8,508 nt of DNA from Oscillospiraceae bacterium. Its GTDB lineage: Bacteria > Bacillota > Clostridia > Oscillospirales > Acutalibacteraceae. The DNA lies in assembly GCA_902796535.1 (NCBI GenBank), contig CADBPL010000077.1, positions 1-8,508 on the forward strand. The letters are read 5' to 3'. Positions 1 to 5,502 of the stretch are shown piece by piece. The position numbers and the translations under genes are program-made. The notes under the pieces were generated by a model. The model was given only the letters and a program-made list of their open reading frames with translations, had not been told where the DNA came from and ran no database searches. Every line of letters starts with the position of its first letter. Position 1 is the first letter of the stretch.

Positions 1-4
1 AAAG

Positions 5-29
5 GAAAAATACCGCCGTGCGGCGGTAT
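5..29 (-). terminator. Rho-independent terminator of the leftward operon
   Basis: Read on the minus strand, ATACCGCC and GGCGGTAT form a perfect 8-bp GC-rich stem with a GCAC loop, followed at once by TTTTT. This is a standard intrinsic terminator, and it lies about 215 bases past the stop of the symporter gene, the last gene of the leftward operon. On the plus strand the stem is preceded by A's and not followed by T's, so it should act in one direction only. Confidence 0.7.
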
Positions 30-41
30 CGGGTATCGATC

Positions 42-191
42 ATGGAAAGAGTTTTTCGGGATATCAAATGGTTTTCACGGTTGAGCAAAACCGTGCGGGT
101 GCTGAACTTCACCCAAAAGGCGCTCTGCGTGGCGGCGGTCGCGCTGGCGGTTTGCGAAGGCGTCTGCCTTGTGAAGCAGCTTACGGAATAG
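42..191 (+). CDS. Small single-helix membrane protein (hypothetical, 49 aa)
   Basis: A 49-codon ORF from ATG 42 to TAG 189-191. I do not recognise the family. The product is basic at the N-terminus (MERVFRDIKWFSRLSKTVR), followed by a hydrophobic stretch at about residues 27-44 (ALCVAAVALAVCEGVCLV) that could form one membrane helix, and a short polar tail. Codons are rich in G/C at third positions, like the neighbouring genes, which supports coding. The weak points are that no clear SD site precedes ATG 42 (only GGG at 31-33), and that the frame stays open to the left edge, so the start could be GTG 18 or lie outside the window. It faces the symporter gene tail to tail and would be antisense to that gene's 3' UTR. 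A weak hairpin follows its stop. Confidence 0.5.
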   Translation: MERVFRDIKWFSRLSKTVRVLNFTQKALCVAAVALAVCEGVCLVKQLTE

Positions 192-195
192 CAGA

Positions 196-236
196 ACGAC
201 CGGAATCGGCGCAATCGATCCCGGTCGTATCATTTA
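196..236 (+). terminator. Possible terminator hairpin after the small ORF
   Basis: ACGACCGG (196-203) pairs perfectly with CCGGTCGT (221-228). Inside, ATCG and CGAT add four more pairs after one mismatch, leaving a 7-base loop. On the plus strand the stem is followed by a weak T-rich tail (ATCATTT), and on the minus strand by no T-run. It starts five bases after the small ORF's stop and lies just beyond the symporter stop at 244, so a plus-strand terminator is the best reading. The poor tail keeps this tentative. Confidence 0.4.
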
Positions 237-243
237 CAAAGTT

Positions 244-1671
244 TTATTGTCCTGCGTTTTGTTGATGCACCGCTTCATACACCGGCTCCATGCGTTTTTT
301 GGTCAGGGGGAAGAGCACGTAGAGCAGGAAAATGAGCGAATAGGTGATGGCGGGGATGACGGTGCACACCGACAAAATCCCTTCGCTCACGCCCGCCACA
401 AAACCGGCGTTGGCCATGGATTTTTCGTAGCCGACCTTAGCCAGCAGCTTCATGCCGCCGTAATCCGCCGCCGTCTGCCCCAGCTTGCGGCAGAAGGTGT
501 AAACGGCGTAGATGGCGCTTTCGGCGTGTTCGCCGGTGGTGTATTGCTGAAAGTCGATCACGTCGGTCACCACGGCCCAGTTGGTGATGGAAACGAACGA
601 ATAACCAAAGCCGATAACGAACAGCAAAAAGATGTAAAGCCCGGCGTTGCTCGGGGCGGGGCGCAGCACTGCCGTGAGCACGGCAGCCGCGGCCGACAGG
701 CACGCGCCCGTGGCGGAAAGCTCTTTTTTGCCGAAACGGCGCACGAGCATGGGTGTGATCGGGATCATGACCACCATGGGGGCGTATTGCGCAATGGTGC
801 CTAAAATGGACAGATTGGTGTTGCAGAAATAGTTTTTATAAAGGTATTGGTTGAGCGAGGCGAACTGAAGCTGGCCGCTGATGAGAATGCCCGTCAGCGC
901 TAAAATGATGAAGGGCTTGCTCTTGAGCATCGCGCGGTAGGTGCCCTTCATATCGGTTTTAACAGATTCGTCGGCGTGGACGCGTTCTTTGGTGTTGGCG
1001 TAGCACAGGAAGTAGAACAGGATGGAGCAGCCGCCCATGACCAGCGCGAACAGGAACATCCCCTTGCCGTTGGCCACGTTATAGGCGCCGCCCTCGCCGT
1101 CGGACACTTTGGTGTAGATGAGCAGCGGCGCGATGAGCAGCGGCGCTGCGCCGCCGATGCCGCCGCCGATGGTGCGGAAGGTGGACAGCAGGGTGCGCCC
1201 GTCAGGGTCGTCGGTGATGCGCGAAGCCAGCGAGCCGAAGGGCACGTTGACGCCGGTGTAAAGCATCCCGAAGGCGATATAGGTGACGTAGGCGAACAGC
1301 AGCAGGAGCGATTCCCGCTGCGTGAATTTGCCAACGTCAAAAAAGCAGATGATCTGGCTCAGACTCAGCGGAACGGCGAGCCATTTGATATAAGGGCGGA
1401 ACTTGCCGTCCTTGCGCGCCGGCCATTTTGCCACAAGCGCGCCCCAGATGGGGTCGTTGACCGCGTCCCACAAACGGGGGAACAGGAACACGCGCGCCGC
1501 TTTTTCCATGGGGATCTTCAGCACGTCGGTGTAAAAGATCTTCAGGAAGGACGAAACATAGGTGAGCACGAACAGATTGCCCGCGTCGCCCGCCATGTAG
1601 CCAAGCCCCTCTTTTATGCCGATCTTGTTGGTGCTCAGCGTTCGTTCCTCTTTTTTCGCTGTTTTCGCCAT
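244..1671 (-). CDS. GPH-family (MelB-like) sugar:cation symporter
   Basis: A 475-aa polytopic inner-membrane transporter of the glycoside-pentoside-hexuronide:cation symporter family within the major facilitator superfamily. It shows the family signatures: RLWDAVNDPIWG (about residues 66-77), whose D..ND matches the cation-site residues of MelB, then GKFRPY in the helix 2-3 loop (89-94), and YTGVNVPFGSL followed by DDPDGRTLLSTFR (138-166). About 12 hydrophobic segments are visible. The sugar cannot be told from sequence. I chose ATG 1671 over the GTG one codon upstream because AAGGAGG (1679-1685) is then 7 rather than 4 bases away. It is the last gene of the PHP-ispE operon, 26 bases after ispE. 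Oddities are an exact APLLI-APLLI duplication and Asn at the place where MelB has its third cation-site Asp. Confidence 0.9.
   Translation of the reverse strand: MAKTAKKEERTLSTNKIGIKEGLGYMAGDAGNLFVLTYVSSFLKIFYTDVLKIPMEKAARVFLFPRLWDAVNDPIWGALVAKWPARKDGKFRPYIKWLAVPLSLSQIICFFDVGKFTQRESLLLLFAYVTYIAFGMLYTGVNVPFGSLASRITDDPDGRTLLSTFRTIGGGIGGAAPLLIAPLLIYTKVSDGEGGAYNVANGKGMFLFALVMGGCSILFYFLCYANTKERVHADESVKTDMKGTYRAMLKSKPFIILALTGILISGQLQFASLNQYLYKNYFCNTNLSILGTIAQYAPMVVMIPITPMLVRRFGKKELSATGACLSAAAAVLTAVLRPAPSNAGLYIFLLFVIGFGYSFVSITNWAVVTDVIDFQQYTTGEHAESAIYAVYTFCRKLGQTAADYGGMKLLAKVGYEKSMANAGFVAGVSEGILSVCTVIPAITYSLIFLLYVLFPLTKKRMEPVYEAVHQQNAGQ
1117..1146. repeat. Exact 15-bp tandem duplication inside the symporter gene
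   Basis: GATGAGCAGCGGCGC occurs twice head to tail with no mismatch (1117-1131 and 1132-1146). On the coding minus strand it encodes APLLI twice in a row in a hydrophobic segment, so the reading frame is kept. A duplication with no synonymous drift suggests a fairly recent slippage event. Confidence 0.9.
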
Positions 1672-1678
1672 CACAAAA

Positions 1679-1685
1679 CCTCCTT
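1679..1685 (-). promoter_or_regulatory. Shine-Dalgarno site deciding the symporter start
   Basis: AAGGAGG on the minus strand in the 26-bp gap after ispE. It is 7 bases from ATG 1671 and only 4 from GTG 1674, which favours the ATG. Confidence 0.75.
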
Positions 1686-1697
1686 GATTCGGATCTG

Positions 1698-2537
1698 TCA
1701 GACCGGATGGGTCAGATAAACCTGCGCAAAATCTTGTTTCAGTTCATCCACGCAGGCCTTCGCCTGCGCTTCACCGTCAAAAATGCCGAAAACAGTCGGC
1801 CCGCTGCCGCTCATGCAGCAGCAGCGGCTGCCGTGGCTGCGCATGACGGATTTGATGGCAATGCGTTCGGGCACTTCAATGAATTGTTCAAACACGTTTT
1901 GGGTGCGGCTTATAACGCCGTCAAAATCCTCGGCGGCAAGCGCGTGGAGCATCCCCCAGTTGTCGGGGTGGTGCACGTTTTCACTCTCGTCAAAGGCGGC
2001 GTAGGCTTCGGCGGTGGAAACGCCCTGCGTCGGCTTGGCAAGCACAATGAAGCAATCCCTCAATTTGGGCAGGGGAGAAAGCACCTGCCCGATATCCTGC
2101 GCGAGCATGGTGCCGCCGTGCAGGCAAAACGGCACGTCCGCGCCCAGCCGGACGCCGATGCGGCAAAGCGCTTCGGTGGTCAGCCCCGTTTCGTATAAAA
2201 GGTTGAGCGCGCGCAAAACGCCTGCGGCGTCGGTGCTGCCGCCGGCTAAGCCCGCCTGCAGCGGGATGCGCTTGGTCACGGTAATGGAACAGCCGCCCGA
2301 CAGGCCGGTGCAGTCAAAAAACGCCTGTGCCGCGCGGAAGGCTAAATTTTTTTCATCCGTCGGCAGCGAGGGCTCACTGCAGGTCAGGGCAATGCCGCTG
2401 TCGGCCTTCTCCACTTCGATGGTGTCGTAAAGGCTGACGGCCTGCATGACCATGAACAGCATGTGATACCCGTTGGGCAGGCGCTTGATGATGTCGAGCA
2501 GCAGGTTGATTTTGGCGGGCGCGTCAATTCTAATCAT
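1698..2537 (-). CDS. ispE: 4-diphosphocytidyl-2-C-methyl-D-erythritol kinase
   Basis: A 279-aa GHMP-superfamily kinase that phosphorylates the 2-hydroxyl of CDP-methylerythritol with ATP in the cytosolic MEP pathway to isopentenyl diphosphate. All three family motifs are present. The N-terminal APAKINLLLDI carries the catalytic Lys9. The glycine-rich ATP loop is IPLQAGLAGGSTDAA (91-105). The C-terminal motif is MSGSGPTVFGIF (242-253). Asp134 in LGADVPF is the expected catalytic base. The length is usual for IspE. ATG 2537 is the only sensible start, although its SD is weak (GGG 8 bases upstream), so translation may rely on the preceding gene, which ends 35 bases upstream. It sits in the middle of the leftward operon. 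A run of three Cys (239-241) before the last motif is unusual. Confidence 0.96.
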   Translation of the reverse strand: MIRIDAPAKINLLLDIIKRLPNGYHMLFMVMQAVSLYDTIEVEKADSGIALTCSEPSLPTDEKNLAFRAAQAFFDCTGLSGGCSITVTKRIPLQAGLAGGSTDAAGVLRALNLLYETGLTTEALCRIGVRLGADVPFCLHGGTMLAQDIGQVLSPLPKLRDCFIVLAKPTQGVSTAEAYAAFDESENVHHPDNWGMLHALAAEDFDGVISRTQNVFEQFIEVPERIAIKSVMRSHGSRCCCMSGSGPTVFGIFDGEAQAKACVDELKQDFAQVYLTHPV

Positions 2538-2572
2538 GGCAGTTGCCCACGATCCTTTCTGAAAGCGTTGTC

Positions 2573-3397
2573 TTATTTTTCGATCGGAACCGGCATGGGT
2601 TCCCGTTTTTGGAAAAACGTGGTGTAACGGTAGCCGCAGCGCTGCGCAAGCTCCAGCCCCTGCTGGATGCCCGCGCCGACGTCGGCGGCAAAATGCGCGT
2701 CCGAGCCGATGGTGACAAATTCACCGCCCAGCTCACGGAACCGCCGGACGTAGCGTTCGCCCGGCATGGTTTCGTTCAGGTTCTGGCGCAGGCCGGAGGT
2801 GTTGATCTCCAGCGCCTTCCCCTTATAGATCAGCGTTTTGAACACCTCGTCAATGATATCGTCAAAGCGGGAAAAATCATAGGGAATTTTGTAGGCGCCG
2901 CATAAATAGCGCAGCGGATAGGTGATGTGCGCCATGGTGTCGAAATGCCCCCAGAGGGCGAGCTGATAAAGCTCCTTCGAGTATTGCTCGAGCAGCTCGT
3001 TTAATTCGTCCATGGTGTATTCGTCATATTTCAGCTGGCTGTAATCGGTTGAATCACGCAGCTCGTGCATGGAGCCGATCACGAAATCGTAGTCGAATTT
3101 CTGAATGGATTTTTCACTCAGCGGCATATCGAACGTGCCCTGACCCAGCTCAATGCCGTTGAGCACGAGCAGCTTGCCCTGAAAAGCGGAACGGGCCTTG
3201 CTCACCTCAAAAAACGATTGGATCTGCCGCGCCTCAAGGTTTTGCTGTTCATACAGGTCAATATCCATGTGGTCGGTAAAAGCGATGGCGCGAAACCCTT
3301 TATGTACCGCCTGTTCACACAGGAACATGGCGGAATGGTGCCCGTCAAATGAATTGTCGGTGTGGACGTGAAGGTCCATCATGCGTTTGAAAGCCAA
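2573..3397 (-). CDS. PHP-domain phosphoesterase, HisJ/histidinol-phosphatase type
   Basis: A 274-aa PHP-family metal-dependent phosphoesterase. The metal-ligand motifs appear in order: DLHVHTDNSFDG (His10, His12), FTDHMD (Asp42, His43), GIELGQG (Glu83), IGSMHEL (His111), WGHFDTMAH (His151) and TIGSDAHF (Asp233, His235). This set and the length match the HisJ family, whose named member converts L-histidinol phosphate to histidinol. With no histidine genes nearby, the true substrate here is uncertain. I chose the TTG start at 3397 because AGAGGTGATT lies just upstream at ideal spacing, while the first ATG (3382) is over 20 bases from it. The gene is first in the operon with ispE and the symporter, and a promoter lies immediately upstream. 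Confidence 0.9.
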   Translation of the reverse strand: MAFKRMMDLHVHTDNSFDGHHSAMFLCEQAVHKGFRAIAFTDHMDIDLYEQQNLEARQIQSFFEVSKARSAFQGKLLVLNGIELGQGTFDMPLSEKSIQKFDYDFVIGSMHELRDSTDYSQLKYDEYTMDELNELLEQYSKELYQLALWGHFDTMAHITYPLRYLCGAYKIPYDFSRFDDIIDEVFKTLIYKGKALEINTSGLRQNLNETMPGERYVRRFRELGGEFVTIGSDAHFAADVGAGIQQGLELAQRCGYRYTTFFQKREPMPVPIEK

Positions 3398-3401
3398 ATA
3401 G

Positions 3402-3411
3402 AATCACCTCT
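3402..3411 (-). promoter_or_regulatory. Shine-Dalgarno site supporting a TTG start
   Basis: AGAGGTGATT on the minus strand closely matches the anti-SD complement, with GAGGTG 7 bases before TTG 3397. It decides the start of the PHP gene. With transcription predicted to begin near 3411, it lies at the very 5' end of the mRNA. Confidence 0.7.
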
Positions 3412-3417
3412 GCCGTC

Positions 3418-3447
3418 ATTATATACCACATGCCGTTCCAAATACAA
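3418..3447 (-). promoter_or_regulatory. Sigma-A-type promoter of the PHP-ispE-symporter operon
   Basis: On the minus strand there is a perfect -10 TATAAT (plus 3418-3423) and a -35 TTGTAT (plus 3442-3447, 4 of 6 matches) with an 18-bp spacer. Predicted transcription starts near 3411, giving a leader of only about 14 bases. Confidence 0.6.
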
Positions 3448-3569
3448 GTTTTTTCGTCATTTTATTCTTGCGCACGGCGCATTTTTGTTCATCATCTTGT
3501 TGTAATTTGCAGAGGAATGTGATACAATAGAGCAGAATATCGGATCAGTGTTTTTTGACATTTTATTCT
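3448..3569 (+). repeat. Pair of T-rich direct repeats flanking a promoter
   Basis: Two near-identical elements, 3448-3468 and 3550-3569, each consist of GTTTTTT and CATTTTATTCT separated by CGT in the first copy and GA in the second. They flank the predicted plus-strand promoter of the surface protein gene. The T-rich composition raises the odds of chance similarity. Confidence 0.5.
3500..3528 (+). promoter_or_regulatory. Promoter of the surface protein-radC operon
   Basis: A -35 TTGTAA (3500-3505) and an extended -10 TGA-TACAAT (TACAAT at 3523-3528), with an optimal 17-bp spacer. Transcription would start near 3535, leaving a leader of about 108 bases before ATG 3643. I see no clear riboswitch or attenuator fold in that leader. 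Confidence 0.6.
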
Positions 3570-3642
3570 AAAAAAGGAAGGAACGCAGTTCACCGCGCCC
3601 CGCTTTTTCAGCGCCGCGGTGTTCCGCAGAGGAGGTGTTTTT

Positions 3643-4650
3643 ATGCCGAGAGACACCAAAAAAATCATTCTGACCGCGCTGGCCGCGATGTTTGTCATTG
3701 TTGCCGGGGTGCTTTCCTTTGTTCTGCTCACCAACCCGCAGCTTTTTTCTTCAGGGGCTGAAGAGAATTACTATGATGAGGATGAGTACGAATGGGGGGG
3801 CGATCTGATCGAGGGCGGCACGAGCATTGAAACAAAGCAGAAGCGGTCGCCCGAAGCCAAGTTTTTATGGGAGTTCGGCTGGCAGGCCGTTGCGGAGGAG
3901 CTGCCTTCTCAGGCGCCCACGACAACGGCAGTCACCACCACGGCGCCCGTGATGGAAACCTATTATGAGGCGGTCACAGACTGGAAGGGCGACCTGATGA
4001 CGGACCGTTACGGTCAGCCCATTACGCAGGTGAGAGAATTCTACACCGACGTGCAGTATTGGGCCATGACCGACGCGGGGGGCAACATAGCCCGGGATGA
4101 CGCGGGCAACTACATGATGGAAGTGCAGACGGTCGCCGTTACAAAAACGACGCAGGCGCCGCCGCTGACCATGCAGGACGGGCACGGCAACATCGTCACC
4201 AACAAAAAAGGCCAGCCGGTCACCAAAAAGGCCAAGCCCACCGTTTACGTGACCAATCCGCAATCGGTCGGCGCCACCTATCAGGGCGAAGGGATTTCCG
4301 ACGGGGAAAACTACATCGGCGTGCGCGTTATCCTTGATCAGGTCTACGACATTGCCGTCAACGGCGCAATGACGGTTGGCATGACGTATAAGATCGACAA
4401 AAAAATCTATCTCAAGAGCCTGACCTACAACATCGATCAGGGCACCTGCCGTGTTTCAAAGGATGAGAATTACACCGGCATGGTCGCCTTGTCAAAAGAA
4501 AACGGCAGGATGGTCGTGACCCTTTCCATTCCGGACGCGGCGCAGATCCCGGTGAGCCAGATGCGTTTGCTCAGCGCCAACTCCCTGTTCGGCACCTTCC
4601 GCGACCCCAGCGGAAACTATATCGACGGCTTCACCGTAAACGTACTTTGA
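3643..4650 (+). CDS. Membrane-anchored extracytoplasmic repeat protein, function unknown
   Basis: A 335-aa protein of no family I recognise. Basic residues (MPRDTKK) precede one hydrophobic helix at about 8-30, so it is probably anchored with the rest outside. Next come an acidic Tyr/Asp/Glu patch (40-58), a Thr-rich linker (APTTTAVTTTAPV, 91-103), and three degenerate repeat units at about 105-130, 131-162 and 163-197 built around D..G(D/N)(L/I)..D/N..G.P(I/V)T, for example YGQPITQV and KGQPVTKK. A likely folded C-terminal domain (219-335) rich in alternating hydrophobic residues ends in GNYIDGFTVNVL. ATG 3643 is chosen because AGGAGG (3630-3635) is 7 bases upstream; an in-frame GTG at 3619 lies before that SD. 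It is the first gene of an operon with radC. Similar G-x-P-V-T repeats occur in clostridial surface proteins, but a role cannot be assigned. Confidence 0.85.
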   Translation: MPRDTKKIILTALAAMFVIVAGVLSFVLLTNPQLFSSGAEENYYDEDEYEWGGDLIEGGTSIETKQKRSPEAKFLWEFGWQAVAEELPSQAPTTTAVTTTAPVMETYYEAVTDWKGDLMTDRYGQPITQVREFYTDVQYWAMTDAGGNIARDDAGNYMMEVQTVAVTKTTQAPPLTMQDGHGNIVTNKKGQPVTKKAKPTVYVTNPQSVGATYQGEGISDGENYIGVRVILDQVYDIAVNGAMTVGMTYKIDKKIYLKSLTYNIDQGTCRVSKDENYTGMVALSKENGRMVVTLSIPDAAQIPVSQMRLLSANSLFGTFRDPSGNYIDGFTVNVL

Positions 4651-4677
4651 TTTTATCCACGACAAGGAGCTTTGCGC

Positions 4678-5410
4678 ATGCACGAAGGGCACAGAGAACG
4701 GGTGCGAGAAAAAGTCAGGCAAAACGGTCTGAACGGCTTCTCTTCTCACGAGATCATAGAGCTGCTGCTGTTTTACGCCAGCCCGCGCGGCGACACCAAC
4801 GCCTCAGCGCACCGGCTGATGGATCGGTTCGGCTCGCTTTCCGCCGTGCTGGAAGCGCCTTATGAAGAACTGATCGCGGTGGATGGGATCGGCGACGCGG
4901 CGGCAACGCTGCTCGGCCTTGTGCCGGAGCTGTTCCGCAAATACACGGCCGACAAAGCCGCAAAGGTGACGGTCATGGATTCGACGGACGCGGTGGTCGC
5001 CTATTTGATGCCTCGCTTTTTCGGCCTGACCACAGAGCATATCGGGCTGCTGTGTCTGGATATTTCCGGGCGTGTCAACAATTTTTCCTTTCTGTCCGAC
5101 GGGTCGCTGAAAATCGCGCAGCTTGACGTGCGCAAAGCGGCGCAGGTGGCGCTGCGCAACAACGCCGAAAGCGTGATCCTGGCGCATAATCACCCGGGCG
5201 GTCTGCCCAACCCGTCGCGCGCTGATCTGAGCACGACGCAGACGCTGATTAAAACCTTTCGCGCCATCAACATTCGCGTGACGGATCATATCATTTTCAG
5301 CGACGACGATTATTTTTCCATGAGCCGGTGCGACCGGTTCGCGCCGCTGTTTTTGATGGGCAGCGTTTCCACGTCAGAAGCCAGAGTCAGCCTTTATCAG
5401 GACGAAACAT
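4678..5410 (+). CDS. radC: RadC family JAB/MPN-domain protein
   Basis: A 244-aa UPF0758/RadC protein; the listed end includes the first base of the stop codon, which spans 5410-5412. The N-terminal part (1-90) has the usual HEGHRERVRE opening and a helix-hairpin-helix-like AVDGIGDAAA (67-76). The C-terminal JAB domain carries the JAMM metal signature: Glu120, His170 and His172 in AHNHPGG, Ser180 and Asp183 in PSRAD, then DHIIFSDDDYFSM. These are the zinc-hydrolase residues of the family, all intact. Despite the name, a DNA-repair role is not firmly established and the biochemical function of RadC is unresolved. ATG 4678 is preferred because AAGGAG (4664-4669) is 8 bases upstream, whereas TTG 4672 would leave only 2. 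It follows the surface protein gene by 27 bp, so the two are probably co-transcribed. Its stop codon overlaps the terminator. Confidence 0.94.
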
Positions 5411-5485
5411 AAAAAAGCCGATCGTCAGGCGCTCTCATGCAGGAGGGAATCCTTAAGTGAGAGCGCCTTTTCAATCGGCTTATTT
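5411..5485. terminator. Nested two-way terminator between convergent genes
   Basis: An outer pair, AAGCCGAT (5415-5422) with ATCGGCTT (5474-5481), encloses an inner pair, GGCGCTCTCA (5428-5437) with TGAGAGCGCC (5458-5467). On the plus strand the inner stem is followed by TTTT, which suits radC. On the minus strand the outer stem is followed by a T-run encoded by the A's at 5411-5416, which suits the glycosyltransferase-like gene ending at 5503. That A-run overlaps the radC stop codon TAA. Confidence 0.8.
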
Positions 5486-5502
5486 CATGCGGGTGCGCGG
5501 CG

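Noticed and set aside
68..265. 65-codon plus-strand ORF at the left edge
   Set aside because: It is an out-of-frame shadow of the better 42-191 ORF, with an Arg/Gly-rich product, and it runs into the symporter's 3' end.
976..1719. Plus-strand ORF of 247 codons opposite the symporter
   Set aside because: It is the antisense shadow of a well-recognised GPH transporter. The product is low-complexity and charged, with no domain.
3469..3486. TGCGC-ACG-GCGCA hairpin followed by TTTTT
   Set aside because: The stem is only 5 bp with a 3-base loop, and no plus-strand gene ends before it. It lies upstream of both divergent promoters, so it has nothing to terminate.
3555..3560. Perfect TTGACA that could be a second -35 for the surface protein gene
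   Set aside because: Nothing like a -10 lies 16-18 bases downstream (the bases there are AAGGAA-like), and the better promoter is at 3500-3528.
4653..4660. TTATCCAC, resembling a DnaA box
   Set aside because: It is a single site with 8 of 9 matches in a 27-bp gap inside an operon. There is no cluster, AT-rich unwinding region or origin gene.
4804..5289. Minus-strand ORF of 161 codons opposite radC
   Set aside because: RadC motifs are intact on the plus strand, and the antisense product has no recognisable features.
5437..5460. Seven-codon ATG...TGA mini-ORF in the terminator loop
   Set aside because: It has no upstream SD, lies inside a terminator after the radC stop, and is easily explained by chance.
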